This document shows, one piece after another, positions 1-8,274 of a DNA stretch of 15,356 nt. Where the stretch lies: the NCBI GenBank assembly GCA_009925045.1, contig RFQK01000014.1, forward strand, positions 1-15,356, in the 5' to 3' direction. A model generated the notes under the pieces. The model was given only the letters and a program-made list of their open reading frames with translations, ran no database searches and was not told the DNA's origin. The translations under genes were made by a program, and so were the position numbers. How positions within the stretch are numbered: position 1 is the stretch's first letter; each line of letters opens with the position of its first letter. Source of the stretch: Methylococcaceae bacterium. GTDB taxonomy: Bacteria > Pseudomonadota > Gammaproteobacteria > Methylococcales > Methylomonadaceae.

Positions 1-821
1 TGATTTCCGGTAATTTGTCGATCAAATACGGTTTAAAAGGTCCTAATTTCGCGATTGTGACCGCGTGTTCGACCGGTACTCACAATATTGGTGATGCGGC
101 CCGTTTAATCAAATACGGTGATGCTGACATTATGGTTGCAGGTGGTGCGGAGCGTTGCACAACCTCACCGACTGCGATGGGCGGTTTTGCTTCCGCAAAA
201 GCCTTGTCGCGTCGAAATGACGATCCACAGCGTGCTAGCCGTCCTTGGGACCGTGATCGTGACGGTTTTGTATTAAGTGATGGTGCCGGGGTGGTGGTTC
301 TGGAAGAACTGGAGCATGCCAAAGCGCGTGGTGCCAAGATTTATGCTGAATTAGTTGGCTACGGTATGAGTGGCGATGCCTACCACATCACTTCACCCTC
401 AGTAGGTGGTGAAGGTGCAGCCCGTTGTATGCGTAATGCCTTGCGTGATGCGGGTTTGAATCCAACCGATGTTGATTACATCAATGCGCATGGCACCTCT
501 ACTCCTGCTGGCGATCTGGGTGAAACCATGGCTATGAAAGCAGCCTTAGGTGAGCATGCTTACAAAATTGCAGTCAGTTCAACCAAATCCATGATTGGCC
601 ACTTATTGGGTGCTGCCGGTGGTATTGAAGCAGTGCTGACTGCTCTGAGCGTGCAAAACCAAATTGCGCCACCGACGATTAATCTGGATAATCCTGATCC
701 TGAATGTGATCTGGATTATGTTCCTAACGAGGCGCGCGACATCAATATTGATATCGCCATTTCAAACTCCTTTGGCTTTGGTGGCACCAACGGCACACTG
801 GTGTTTAAACGCTTCCAATAG
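1..821 (+). CDS. fabF: 3-oxoacyl-ACP synthase II (FabF), 3' part
   Basis: Cytoplasmic condensing enzyme of type II fatty acid synthesis: it joins malonyl-ACP to a growing acyl-ACP and releases CO2. The 5' end lies outside the window; the first full codon is at 3, so about 272 C-terminal residues of a protein usually near 410 are visible. The thiolase-fold catalytic set is complete: the acyl-accepting cysteine in TACSTG (codon 66-68), the first histidine in HGTSTPAGD (codon 489-491), and the [14 protein letters not shown] block with the second histidine (codon 600-602). The C-terminal [10 protein letters not shown] glycine loop is also intact. Family identity is clear. FabF is preferred over FabB because of the close residue match to E. 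coli FabF (for example [21 protein letters not shown]). The TAG stop is followed 23 nt later by pabC, so the two are probably co-transcribed. Confidence 0.96.
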   Translation, partial: ISGNLSIKYGLKGPNFAIVTACSTGTHNIGDAARLIKYGDADIMVAGGAERCTTSPTAMGGFASAKALSRRNDDPQRASRPWDRDRDGFVLSDGAGVVVLEELEHAKARGAKIYAELVGYGMSGDAYHITSPSVGGEGAARCMRNALRDAGLNPTDVDYINAHGTSTPAGDLGETMAMKAALGEHAYKIAVSSTKSMIGHLLGAAGGIEAVLTALSVQNQIAPPTINLDNPDPECDLDYVPNEARDINIDIAISNSFGFGGTNGTLVFKRFQ

Positions 822-844
822 CAGGCTGTCGGCCGTGTTTGCTA

Positions 845-1672
845 ATGTTTTTGCTAAACGGTCACGCTAGCAACAGTCTGCCCATCAGCGACAGAGGCCT
901 GCACTACGGTGATGGCCTCTTCGAAACCTTGGAAATCTACCAAGGTAAGCCCTTATTCCTTGCTCAACATCTGCAGCGCTTGCAACTGGGTTGTCATCGG
1001 TTAAAAATTCCTGTTTTTGATCCGCAATTATTGACGCAGGAAGCTCATCATATTTGTGAAAATCATGCGCGGGGCGTGTTAAAAATCATCGTGACCCGTG
1101 GCTCGGGTGGACGCGGTTATCGTCAACCAGATCCTGTTGCAGCTACACGCATTCTGGGGGTTTATCCTTACCCCGACTATCCACAACACTATACCGATCA
1201 AGGTGTGGAACTGACTGTTTGTCAGCACCCGGTCTCCACTAATCCTGTACTGGCGGGTATTAAGCACTTAAATCGTCTCGATCAGGTACTCGCCAGATCC
1301 GAATGGCAGGATGAGCGTTTTCAGGAAGGCATCATGTCTGACAGCCAGGGGTTTCTGATTGAAGGCACTATGAGTAATCTGTTCTGGTTACGCGATCAGA
1401 CAGTATTTACCCCATGTCTGGCTCAGGCGGGTATTGATGGTATTGTCAGACAGTGGCTGATTAGTTATTTACAAGCCAAATCTATCCTCGTCGAAACCGG
1501 TCAATTTACTCTCGATCACATCGTCAACGCTCATGAGGTGTGGGTGACCAATTCCATTATTGGTATTTGGCCAGTCAAAGCTATTAATGATCAAGCCTAT
1601 GTTTTAGGTCCAGTTGTGCGTCAATTACAGGCCGCTTGGCAACAAGCGCGTAAGCAACAATTGTCATGCTAG
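845..1672 (+). CDS. pabC: Aminodeoxychorismate lyase (PabC)
   Basis: PLP-dependent fold-type IV enzyme that splits 4-amino-4-deoxychorismate into p-aminobenzoate and pyruvate for folate synthesis. The ATG at 845 gives 275 residues beginning MFLLNGH, matching the start of E. coli PabC, and puts the PLP lysine of the AGIKHLNRLDQVLAR block at residue 140, the E. coli position. An in-frame TTG lies six bases upstream (839) but has no better ribosome site. Other family blocks visible are SDRGLHYGDGLFET (about 15-28), VTRGSGGRGY (about 83-92) and EGTMSNLFW. No clear Shine-Dalgarno sequence precedes the gene. It sits between fabF and mltG, a common gammaproteobacterial arrangement, and its last 7 nt overlap mltG. 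Branched-chain aminotransferases share the fold, but the motif spacing and context favour PabC. Confidence 0.93.
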   Translation: MFLLNGHASNSLPISDRGLHYGDGLFETLEIYQGKPLFLAQHLQRLQLGCHRLKIPVFDPQLLTQEAHHICENHARGVLKIIVTRGSGGRGYRQPDPVAATRILGVYPYPDYPQHYTDQGVELTVCQHPVSTNPVLAGIKHLNRLDQVLARSEWQDERFQEGIMSDSQGFLIEGTMSNLFWLRDQTVFTPCLAQAGIDGIVRQWLISYLQAKSILVETGQFTLDHIVNAHEVWVTNSIIGIWPVKAINDQAYVLGPVVRQLQAAWQQARKQQLSC

Positions 1673-2661
1673 TGATTCGGCAGATCAGTATTTTTACCGT
1701 GCTAATGATCATTAGCCTGTTGTTGGCATGGGGGATGATGAATTATCAGGTTCTGCATCGCAAACCACTGGTTACCACCGATACTGTATTTGAAATTCAT
1801 AAAGGGGATGGCTTGGATAAGGTTGTCACCCAATTGCAACAGCAAGGGATTGCGGTGAATCGCTTCTGGTTTCGATTATTAGCCTATCGACATAAGCTGG
1901 ATCGACACTTAAAAGCGGGCGAGTACTCGATTAGTAAAGGGGCAACTAGCCTAGATATCTTAAATTTGTTCGCCTTGGGTAAAACCAGACAATACAGTAT
2001 TACTTTTCCTGAAGGCTGGTCGTTTAAACAAATGTTCCAGGCGATTCAAAATAACCCGCATCTTCAGCATACCTTAAGCCATGTTGAGTTTAAGGACGTC
2101 ATGGCGCACTTAGGGTCTAATCAGACCCATCCTGAAGGTTTGTTTTTTCCGGATACTTATCTTTTTGAGAAAAACACTACCGATCTGGAGTTATTGAAAC
2201 AGGCCCATAAGAAAATGGTTACGGTGCTGGAGCACGAGTGGCAGCAACGTGATGTTCAGACACCCTTGCAAAGTCCCTATCAGGCATTGATTCTGGCCTC
2301 AATCGTTGAAAAAGAAACCGCTGCTGAGGAAGAGCGCAAACAAATTGCCGGAGTATTTTCCCGACGTTTGCAACAGGGTATGTTATTGCAAACCGACCCC
2401 ACAGTTATTTATGGTATGGGTGATGAGTACAAAGGTGATATTAAACGCCAGCATCTAAGAGAGCCGACACCTTACAATACCTACGTCATGTCCGGTCTGC
2501 CACCGACCCCGATTGCCATGCCGGGTCGTGATGCGATTCATGCCGCATTGCATCCCGAAGCAGGGAATAGTTTGTATTTTGTGGCCAAGGGCAATGGTCG
2601 TCATGCGTTTTCGGCAACGCTATCAGAACATGAAAAATTTGTGGATCGCTATCAACGATGA
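1666..2661 (+). CDS. mltG: Endolytic murein transglycosylase (MltG, YceG family)
   Basis: Inner-membrane lytic transglycosylase that cuts nascent glycan strands inside the chain and is thought to set where peptidoglycan synthesis ends. The protein is 331 residues, close to the usual 340. It has a short cytoplasmic start, one transmembrane helix (about 7-26) and a periplasmic region. A LysM-like part (about 40-105) precedes the catalytic YceG domain. The catalytic motif [10 protein letters not shown] is at about 208-218, with its glutamates at 215 and 217, and is followed by the family blocks [25 protein letters not shown] and [16 protein letters not shown]. The ATG overlaps the pabC stop by 7 nt and the gene's own stop overlaps tmk as ATGA, so translation is probably coupled through the cluster. 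Confidence 0.95.
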   Translation: MLVIRQISIFTVLMIISLLLAWGMMNYQVLHRKPLVTTDTVFEIHKGDGLDKVVTQLQQQGIAVNRFWFRLLAYRHKLDRHLKAGEYSISKGATSLDILNLFALGKTRQYSITFPEGWSFKQMFQAIQNNPHLQHTLSHVEFKDVMAHLGSNQTHPEGLFFPDTYLFEKNTTDLELLKQAHKKMVTVLEHEWQQRDVQTPLQSPYQALILASIVEKETAAEEERKQIAGVFSRRLQQGMLLQTDPTVIYGMGDEYKGDIKRQHLREPTPYNTYVMSGLPPTPIAMPGRDAIHAALHPEAGNSLYFVAKGNGRHAFSATLSEHEKFVDRYQR

Positions 2662-3287
2662 AAACAGGCAAGTTTATTACCTTGGAAGGTGGTGAAGGGG
2701 TTGGCAAATCCACCAATTTGCAATTCATACAGCAGTATTTGCAAACTCAGGGTGTCGATGTCTGTCTGACCCGTGAACCTGGCGGAACTCCTTTGGCAGA
2801 GCGGATTCGAAATCTATTGCTCGATCATGATCAAGAGTCGATGACGCCACAGGCAGAATTACTCCTCGTATTCGCCGCACGAGCCCAACATCTGCATCAT
2901 TTTATTTTGCCGCGTTTGCGTCAAGGGCAATGGGTGTTGTGTGACCGCTTTACTGATGCAACCTACGCTTATCAAGGTGCTGGCAGACAAATGGATAGCG
3001 CCAGTATTGCCTGGTTAGAGAATACAGTTCAAGCCGATCTCAGGCCAGATCTAACAGTGTTGCTCGATGCTCCGGTTGCAGTTGGTATGCAAAGAGCGCA
3101 AAAACGTGGCGAGCTGGATCGTTTTGAAACTGAACGCAGCGATTTTTTTGAAAGAGTCAGAAATAGCTATTTGCAACAGGCTCAGGCGCATCCGCAACGC
3201 TATCGAGTGGTCGATGCCAGTCAGCCATTGGCTGCGGTACAGGCTCAAATCGCTCTGATACTGGATACATTGTTACAAGCGCAATGA
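2658..3287 (+). CDS. tmk: Thymidylate kinase (dTMP kinase)
   Basis: Cytoplasmic enzyme that phosphorylates dTMP to dTDP with ATP, the step shared by de novo and salvage dTTP synthesis. The protein is 209 residues, a normal length. The P-loop GGEGVGKST is at 11-19, the dTMP-binding [11 protein letters not shown] block at about 38-48 and the [15 protein letters not shown] block near 95-110. The lid KRGELDRFE near 150 carries arginine and lysine, like the type II enzymes of E. coli. The start ATG overlaps the mltG stop (ATGA) and the stop overlaps the holB start (ATGA), which argues for coupled translation. Confidence 0.96.
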   Translation: MKTGKFITLEGGEGVGKSTNLQFIQQYLQTQGVDVCLTREPGGTPLAERIRNLLLDHDQESMTPQAELLLVFAARAQHLHHFILPRLRQGQWVLCDRFTDATYAYQGAGRQMDSASIAWLENTVQADLRPDLTVLLDAPVAVGMQRAQKRGELDRFETERSDFFERVRNSYLQQAQAHPQRYRVVDASQPLAAVQAQIALILDTLLQAQ

Positions 3288-4285
3288 GTGAGTCACTTTA
3301 TCCCTGGTTGCATGCGCACTGGCGCCAGTTAGCCGCCTACGCCGAGCAACAACGCATCCCACAAGCATTAATCTTTTCCGGTCGTGCTGAATTAGGTCAA
3401 GAAGCCTTGGCGCTGGCTTTTGCCCATAGTCTTTTGTGTTTTGCACCGCAGACTGGCAAGGCCTGTGGATTTTGTCATGCCTGTCAGTTATGTGATGCTG
3501 GTAATCATCCAGATTTGTTGTTTTTGCAACCAGAAGAACCCAGTAAGCTAATTGGTATCGATGCGGTACGGCGGTTGGTCACCCGGCTAGCGCTGAAACC
3601 ACAATATGAACGCCAACGGGTGGTGATAATCCAGCCTGCCGATGCGCTCAATACAGCAGCGGCCAATGCTTTTTTAAAATGTCTGGAAGAACCGACTGAA
3701 CGCACCAGTTTTATCTTGCTGACCAGACATGCCAATCGCCTGCCGGCGACAATTCGCAGTCGTTGTCAGCAAATGCATTTTTTGTCGCCAGAGCCCGATT
3801 TAGCCATCCAGTGGTTAAGGCAACAAGGGGTCAAACAAGCGCCAGAACGCATATTGGCAATCGCACAAGGATCGCCTGTCCTGGCTTTGCAATATGCCGG
3901 ACAGGGCATGGAAACCCTGCATATGCAGATGTTTAACGATTGGCTGAATGTAATTCAACATCCTGCCCAGGTGCTTGAAGTGGCTGAACAATGGCAAAAA
4001 CAAAGCCAAGTGGATATTGAGGTGATTTTGACCTGGATGGCAAGCTGGTTAACCGATTTGATTAAGCTTAGTCATTCAGCAGAACAAAAGCATCTGCGAC
4101 ATCCTGATTTACAGGTCCGGCTTCAAGCCTTACTCAAGCCCTTAAATTTTCGCGCTGTCTATGCCCATTACGACCTGATCAATCGCAGTCGTCAGCAATT
4201 ACAGACCACGCTCAACAAACAATTGCTTCTGGAAAAACTGTTGATAGAGTGGTCGCGTATCAACCAGGGTTTAACTGCCTGGTAA
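3284..4285 (+). CDS. holB: DNA polymerase III delta prime subunit (HolB)
   Basis: Clamp-loader subunit that works with DnaX (tau/gamma) and HolA to place the beta clamp on DNA. The protein is 333 residues, as in E. coli. The AAA+ fold has a degenerate P-loop ([12 protein letters not shown], about 31-42), expected because delta prime does not hydrolyse ATP. A zinc module follows with cysteines 52, 61, 64 and 67 (C-x8-C-x2-C-x2-C). The [18 protein letters not shown] block and the sensor/arginine-finger motif IRSRCQ are present. The start overlaps the tmk stop by 4 nt. Many gammaproteobacteria carry a pilZ-type gene next; here tatD follows directly after an 81-nt gap. Confidence 0.94.
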   Translation: MSESLYPWLHAHWRQLAAYAEQQRIPQALIFSGRAELGQEALALAFAHSLLCFAPQTGKACGFCHACQLCDAGNHPDLLFLQPEEPSKLIGIDAVRRLVTRLALKPQYERQRVVIIQPADALNTAAANAFLKCLEEPTERTSFILLTRHANRLPATIRSRCQQMHFLSPEPDLAIQWLRQQGVKQAPERILAIAQGSPVLALQYAGQGMETLHMQMFNDWLNVIQHPAQVLEVAEQWQKQSQVDIEVILTWMASWLTDLIKLSHSAEQKHLRHPDLQVRLQALLKPLNFRAVYAHYDLINRSRQQLQTTLNKQLLLEKLLIEWSRINQGLTAW

Positions 4286-4334
4286 CAAGGTTTTCCAGAC
4301 TTTTAGAATTAGCCAGACACTGAGGTGCTTAGCG

Positions 4335-4340
4335 TATAAT
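4335..4340 (+). promoter_or_regulatory. Probable -10 box for tatD
   Basis: A perfect TATAAT lies in the 81-nt gap after holB, about 26 nt upstream of the chosen tatD ATG (4367). No good -35 hexamer is seen at 16-18 nt upstream and there is no TGn extension, so the promoter would be weak or activator-dependent. Transcription starting near 4347 would leave only about 20 nt of leader, which supports ATG 4367 over the earlier TTG 4349 and ATG 4352. Inference from sequence only. Confidence 0.4.
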
Positions 4341-4366
4341 TCATCCATTTGATGCTTTCTAAGTGT

Positions 4367-5167
4367 ATGTTCATCGACTCCCATTGCCATCTCGATCGTA
4401 TTGATTTAAAGCCCTATGGTGGCGATTTTGCCGCTTTTGTTGCAGCGGCCGATCAACACTCTATCCAGCATATGTTGTGTATCGCGATCGATATGGAACG
4501 TTATCCGGCTATGCAAGCCATGGTCAAACCGTATCCGCAGATTTCCTTGTCGGTGGGCGTGCATCCCAATGAAAACGAGGGTGAAGAGCCAGATTTGCAG
4601 CGCTTAATTGATCTGGCTGAGGATGATCAAGTCATTGCCATAGGGGAGACTGGGCTAGATTATTTTCATGGTCAGGGTGATATGGCCTGGCAAAAGCAAC
4701 GTTTTCGCACCCATATTCAAGCGGCGTTAGCCGTCAATAAGCCCTTGATTATCCATACCCGTGAAGCAGGGCAGGAGGCATTGGATATACTGGCTGAAGA
4801 AGGCGCTGATCAGGTAGGCGGTATTATTCATTGCTTTACCGAAGACTGGGCCTATGCAGAACGTGCTATGGCCTTAAATTTTTATATTTCCTTTTCTGGC
4901 ATCGTCACCTTTAAAAACGCGGTACAAATTCAGGATGTGGCCAAACGGATTCCGGCGGATCGTTATTTAATTGAAACCGATTCGCCTTATCTGGCACCCG
5001 TGCCTTATCGAGGCAAACCCAACTATCCTCTTTATGTGCGACATGTTGCTGAATATATTGCTGATCTGCGTGGCTGTGATACCGAAACCGTAGCCAGACA
5101 ATCCAGCGAGAATTTTTACCGACTGTTTCAGCATCACTTGGCGACACCCAAGCCACTCAGCGTCTGA
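4367..5167 (+). CDS. TatD-family metal-dependent hydrolase / 3'-5' DNase (YcfH type)
   Basis: TIM-barrel metallohydrolase of the TatD DNase family; relatives are metal-dependent 3'-5' exonucleases linked to DNA repair. With the ATG at 4367 the protein has 266 residues, matching E. coli YcfH (265), and begins MFIDSHCHLD. Upstream in-frame TTG 4349 and ATG 4352 would fall on or next to the likely transcription start. The full metal-ligand set is visible: His6 and His8 in HCH, Glu94 in GETGLDYF, His130 in IIHTRE, His155 in IHCFTE and Asp205 in ETDSPYLAP. Placement right after holB is the classic YcfH position, so this paralogue is favoured over TatD proper. The stop is 3 nt before the rlmG start, so the two form a transcription unit. 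Confidence 0.92.
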   Translation: MFIDSHCHLDRIDLKPYGGDFAAFVAAADQHSIQHMLCIAIDMERYPAMQAMVKPYPQISLSVGVHPNENEGEEPDLQRLIDLAEDDQVIAIGETGLDYFHGQGDMAWQKQRFRTHIQAALAVNKPLIIHTREAGQEALDILAEEGADQVGGIIHCFTEDWAYAERAMALNFYISFSGIVTFKNAVQIQDVAKRIPADRYLIETDSPYLAPVPYRGKPNYPLYVRHVAEYIADLRGCDTETVARQSSENFYRLFQHHLATPKPLSV

Positions 5168-5170
5168 GTC

Positions 5171-6304
5171 ATGGACAAATGCTTGTCAGTCCCGCAAGGG
5201 CAGTTTCAGTTACAGCGCTTACCGTTTCTTCGCAACGATACCCTCCAGGCCTGGGATGCGGCAGATGAATATCTGCTGAATCATCTTGCTGAACAGGCGA
5301 TACTCAAGCCTGACAGTCGGCTATTGATTGTGAACGATAGTTTTGGTGCGTTAGCCTGCGGCTTGTCGGCCTATCAACCTACCGTGCTGAGTGATTCTTG
5401 GTTATCGCACCAGGCGACGCGGATTAATTTTCAGGTCAATCAGCTGGATCTGAATGAACTTAATTTACTCGACAGCCTGACGCTACCAGCCACCCAGTTT
5501 GACTGTTTGCTGATCAAGGTGCCGAAAACACTGGCTTTACTCGAGTACCAGTTGCATCAACTCAAACCTTTTCTGCACGCGGACACTCAAATCATCGCAG
5601 CGGGTATGGTCAAGAACTTAAGCGCTAATGTCTGGAAATTATTGGAGAAAATATGGGGACCTACCCGTAGTTCTCTAGCGGTGAAAAAAGCCAGACTAAT
5701 TTTTGTTCGTCCCGATTTTAGTCAGGTGTTGCCAAAAAATCCGTATCCCAGCTATTTTGACTATCCTGAAATGGGCTGGCGTATCGCCAATCATGCCAAT
5801 GTATTTTCCAGAGAAAGTCTGGATATTGGCACACGCTTTTTATTACAACATTTACCCGAACAAGCTGGTGCAGACATTATCGATTTAGGCTGTGGTAACG
5901 GCATCGTTGGCATGGCGCTGGCAAAGCGCTTTCCCGCAGCGAAAATCAGTTTTGTCGATGAATCCTATATGGCACTGGCTTCGGCGCGGTTGAATGTGGC
6001 TCAGCTGAGTCCTGAAGGTGTTGCAGCTGATTTTATCGCTGCCAATGGTCTTAGTGACTTTGCGAAACAGAGCAGCGATTGCATCGTCTGTAATCCGCCA
6101 TTTCATCAGCAACATAGCGTTGGTGATCATATCGCTTGGCAAATGTTTAAACAGTCGTTTCAGGTACTTCGTTCGGGCGGTGAATTGCGGGTGATTGGTA
6201 ACCGGCATTTAAACTATCATCTCAGTTTAAAAAAAATATTCGGGAATTGTCATCAGCTTGCCAGTAATGCCAAATTTGTAATTTTTAGTTGTCGTAAGCC
6301 TTAG
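5171..6304 (+). CDS. rlmG: 23S rRNA (guanine-1835-N2)-methyltransferase (RlmG)
   Basis: SAM-dependent enzyme that methylates N2 of G1835 (E. coli numbering) in 23S rRNA. The 377-residue length matches E. coli RlmG (378). It has the duplicated RsmC/RlmG layout: a degenerate N-terminal methyltransferase-like half (about 1-180, with LQAWDAADEYLL, VNDSFGAL and LIKVPKTLALLE) and a catalytic C-terminal half. The latter carries SAM motif I DLGCGNG (238-244), the acidic VDES after strand 2 (about 262-265) and the catalytic NPPFHQQH (308-315). The block NHANVFSRESLDIGTRFLLQHLPE is near-identical to RlmG. The RsmC paralogue is less likely because of this block and the C-terminal LKKIFGNC motif. The gene starts 3 nt after tatD. 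Confidence 0.92.
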   Translation: MDKCLSVPQGQFQLQRLPFLRNDTLQAWDAADEYLLNHLAEQAILKPDSRLLIVNDSFGALACGLSAYQPTVLSDSWLSHQATRINFQVNQLDLNELNLLDSLTLPATQFDCLLIKVPKTLALLEYQLHQLKPFLHADTQIIAAGMVKNLSANVWKLLEKIWGPTRSSLAVKKARLIFVRPDFSQVLPKNPYPSYFDYPEMGWRIANHANVFSRESLDIGTRFLLQHLPEQAGADIIDLGCGNGIVGMALAKRFPAAKISFVDESYMALASARLNVAQLSPEGVAADFIAANGLSDFAKQSSDCIVCNPPFHQQHSVGDHIAWQMFKQSFQVLRSGGELRVIGNRHLNYHLSLKKIFGNCHQLASNAKFVIFSCRKP

Positions 6305-6319
6305 GTCATCAAGCTAGGC

Positions 6320-6325
6320 TATAAT
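6320..6325 (+). promoter_or_regulatory. Probable -10 box for the MCE transporter operon
   Basis: A perfect TATAAT sits 22 nt upstream of the permease ATG (6348) in the 43-nt gap after rlmG. No convincing -35 is present at standard spacing. Short inverted arms (GCTAG at 6313-6317 and CTAGC at 6328-6332) flank the box and could mark a repressor site. The predicted transcript would have a leader of about 15 nt. Confidence 0.4.
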
Positions 6326-6347
6326 CGCTAGCAGTCTCTATTTCAGG

Positions 6348-7496
6348 ATGAAGGGTTTGGACATTACGACACCCAGCGCAAGTTTAGTCGTTCAGCGTCA
6401 ACCGTTTGGGTTGGAAGTCATCGTCGCCGGCGTCTGGACCATGGATGCCGTTCTGCCTTCTCGAAGCCAAGTGCTTAAGGCCATTCATGCCAGTCAGTCA
6501 TCGACGCTATTACGCTTCGATATGTCAGCAGTACAGCGTTGGGATAGTGCTCTGGTCACCGAAATCATTGCCATCACGCAAGCCGCTCAGCATCAGGGTT
6601 TATCTGTCGATTCATCCAGCTTATTACCCACTATCCAAAATTTATTAAACTTGGTTAGTGCCCTCCCGGAAAAACATCACCCCCCCAAACCGCCGCATCG
6701 AATCACCTGGCTGGAGGAGTGGGAATCTGGCTTCACGCATATCCTGCAAGAAGCGTTTGCTACAGTGGAATTTATTGGCCAACTGTGTTTGAGCAGTCTG
6801 GATGTGATTCAAAAACGCAGCCATTTTCGCCGTCTGGACTGGTGGTTGCAGGTTCAGGATTGTGGGCCGTCTGCTTTTCCTATTGTCACGGTTATCAGCC
6901 TGCTGGTAGGTTTGATTCTAGCCTTTGTCGGTGCCGTCCAACTGTCTTTATTCGGTGCGCAGATGTATATCGCCAACTTAGTCAGTCTGGGGATGACGCG
7001 GGAGATGGGATGTTTGATGACGGCGATTATCATGTCGGGCCGGACCGGCGCTGCCTATGCGGCGCAATTAGGTACTATGCGCGTCAATGATGAAATTGAT
7101 GCGCTCCGAACCATGAATCTGGAGCCTTTGGCCTTTTTGGTATTGCCCAGAATGCTGGCGCTGATTCTGATCATGCCCTTGTTATGTCTGTACGCGGATT
7201 TAATGGGCATCTTTGGTGGGGCGCTGGTGTCTTTGACGGTGTTCGATATTTCAACCGCAGAATACCTTGATCGCACCATACATGCGGTACAAATGAAGGA
7301 CTTCTTGATTGGCTTTGTTAAATCATCGGTATTTGGTGTCCTGATCGCCTTTTCCGGGTGTATGCGTGGCATGCAATGTGGTCGCAGTGCCTCGGCGGTC
7401 GGTGATGCAGCGACTTCGGCGGTGGTCACCAGTATTGTGTTTATTGTGATTGCCGATTCCATCATGACCCTAATCTGCAACCGTTTTGGGATTTAA
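6348..7496 (+). CDS. MlaE-family ABC permease with N-terminal STAS-like domain
   Basis: Inner-membrane permease of an MCE-type lipid transporter. The 382 residues are about 120 longer than E. coli MlaE (260) because of an N-terminal extension. Residues about 12-105 look like a STAS domain (beta-alpha pattern, with LLRFDMSAVQRWDSALVTEI at 54-73), the fold that MlaB supplies as a separate protein in E. coli. A proline- and histidine-rich linker (about 106-118) leads to the MlaE part: an elbow region (about 126-156) and membrane segments near 178-200, 222-240, 262-300 and 320-338, with the last near 358-378. The signature GRTGAAYAAQLGTMRVNDEIDALRTM (231-256) is fully conserved. No good Shine-Dalgarno precedes the ATG (AGG abuts it), but no earlier in-frame start exists. 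A C7 run (6680-6686) lies in the linker. The ATPase gene follows one base after the stop. The substrate is inferred to be a phospholipid or related lipid. Confidence 0.9.
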   Translation: MKGLDITTPSASLVVQRQPFGLEVIVAGVWTMDAVLPSRSQVLKAIHASQSSTLLRFDMSAVQRWDSALVTEIIAITQAAQHQGLSVDSSSLLPTIQNLLNLVSALPEKHHPPKPPHRITWLEEWESGFTHILQEAFATVEFIGQLCLSSLDVIQKRSHFRRLDWWLQVQDCGPSAFPIVTVISLLVGLILAFVGAVQLSLFGAQMYIANLVSLGMTREMGCLMTAIIMSGRTGAAYAAQLGTMRVNDEIDALRTMNLEPLAFLVLPRMLALILIMPLLCLYADLMGIFGGALVSLTVFDISTAEYLDRTIHAVQMKDFLIGFVKSSVFGVLIAFSGCMRGMQCGRSASAVGDAATSAVVTSIVFIVIADSIMTLICNRFGI

Positions 7497-7497
7497 T

Positions 7498-8274
7498 ATG
7501 CCTCAGTCTGTGATTAGCGTTGAAGATTTAACCATGGCCTATGGCTCAGTGCTGATTCAGAAAGATTTAAATTTTTCAGTTAATCAGGGTGATATTTTTG
7601 TCATCATGGGTGGCAGTGGTTGCGGTAAGAGCACCTTATTACGTCATATGATTGGCTTATCATCTCCGCTCAAGGGAGATGTTCGTTTTGGTGGCCAGAG
7701 TCTGGTGATGGCCGATAGCCTGCAACGCCAACAGTTAATGAAAAAGTTTGGTGTCTTATTTCAGACCGGCGGCTTGCTGAGTTCTTTGACTCTAGGTGAG
7801 AACATTAGCCTGCCATTAACGGAATCCACCCAACTGTCTGCCGGCAAGATTCGGGAAATTGTTGCTTACAAGCTGGCTTTAGTGGGCTTGGCCGGTTTCG
7901 AGGATTACTATCCATTACAACTCAGTGGCGGTATGCAAAAACGTGCCGGTTTGGCCAGAGCCATGGCCTTGGATCCTGAGATTTTATTTTTTGATGAGCC
8001 TTCAGCAGGTCTTGATCCGGTCACTTCCAAACATTTGGATGATTTAATTCTGCGTTTACGCGAAAGCCTGGAGACTACCATCGTGATAGTGACCCATGAG
8101 TTATCCAGTATTTTTGCGATTGGCAACAATGGTATTTTTTTGGACGCCGAAACTAAAACCCTGATTGCCCAAGGTTCGCCGCAGCAAATGCTGGCGACAT
8201 CGCAGGAGGCCAAGGTCTTAAATTTTCTGTATCGTGGCAATCTGCCAAGTGCTGAGGGACATAAAAATGAGTAA
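7498..8274 (+). CDS. MlaF-family ABC transporter ATPase
   Basis: Cytoplasmic ATPase that powers the MCE-type lipid transporter encoded by its neighbours. With the ATG at 7498 it has 258 residues; a TTG at 7486 inside the permease end is less likely. All ABC motifs are intact: Walker A GGSGCGKST (38-46), Q-loop Gln89, signature LSGGMQKRAGLARA (142-155), Walker B ILFFDEP (162-168), D-loop SAGLDP (169-174) and switch His200. The LSGGM-K/R-R signature and Q-loop context are typical of the MlaF/Mkl subfamily. It starts one base after the permease stop and overlaps the MCE gene by 8 nt. Confidence 0.93.
   Translation: MPQSVISVEDLTMAYGSVLIQKDLNFSVNQGDIFVIMGGSGCGKSTLLRHMIGLSSPLKGDVRFGGQSLVMADSLQRQQLMKKFGVLFQTGGLLSSLTLGENISLPLTESTQLSAGKIREIVAYKLALVGLAGFEDYYPLQLSGGMQKRAGLARAMALDPEILFFDEPSAGLDPVTSKHLDDLILRLRESLETTIVIVTHELSSIFAIGNNGIFLDAETKTLIAQGSPQQMLATSQEAKVLNFLYRGNLPSAEGHKNE
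8254..8259 (+). promoter_or_regulatory. Ribosome binding site deciding the MCE gene start
   Basis: GAGGGA lies 7 nt upstream of ATG 8267, inside the end of the ATPase gene. It supports ATG 8267 over the in-frame ATG at 8234, which would add 11 residues before the membrane anchor. Confidence 0.55.

Noticed and set aside
839..844. TTG start two codons upstream of pabC ATG
   Set aside because: ATG 845 puts the PLP lysine at residue 140 and matches the usual N-terminus; the TTG has no better ribosome site.
4269..4305. Possible terminator after holB (CTGG...CCAG followed by CTTTTAG)
   Set aside because: Only four clean base pairs with mismatches beyond them; too weak to call.
5885..6208. Minus-strand open frame opposite rlmG
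   Set aside because: It is antisense to the catalytic domain of RlmG, whose motifs are all conserved on the plus strand.
7055..7480. Long minus-strand open frame (141 codons) opposite the permease gene
   Set aside because: It is antisense to a fully conserved MlaE signature region; composition is that of a reverse-frame shadow and no ribosome site or family is recognisable.
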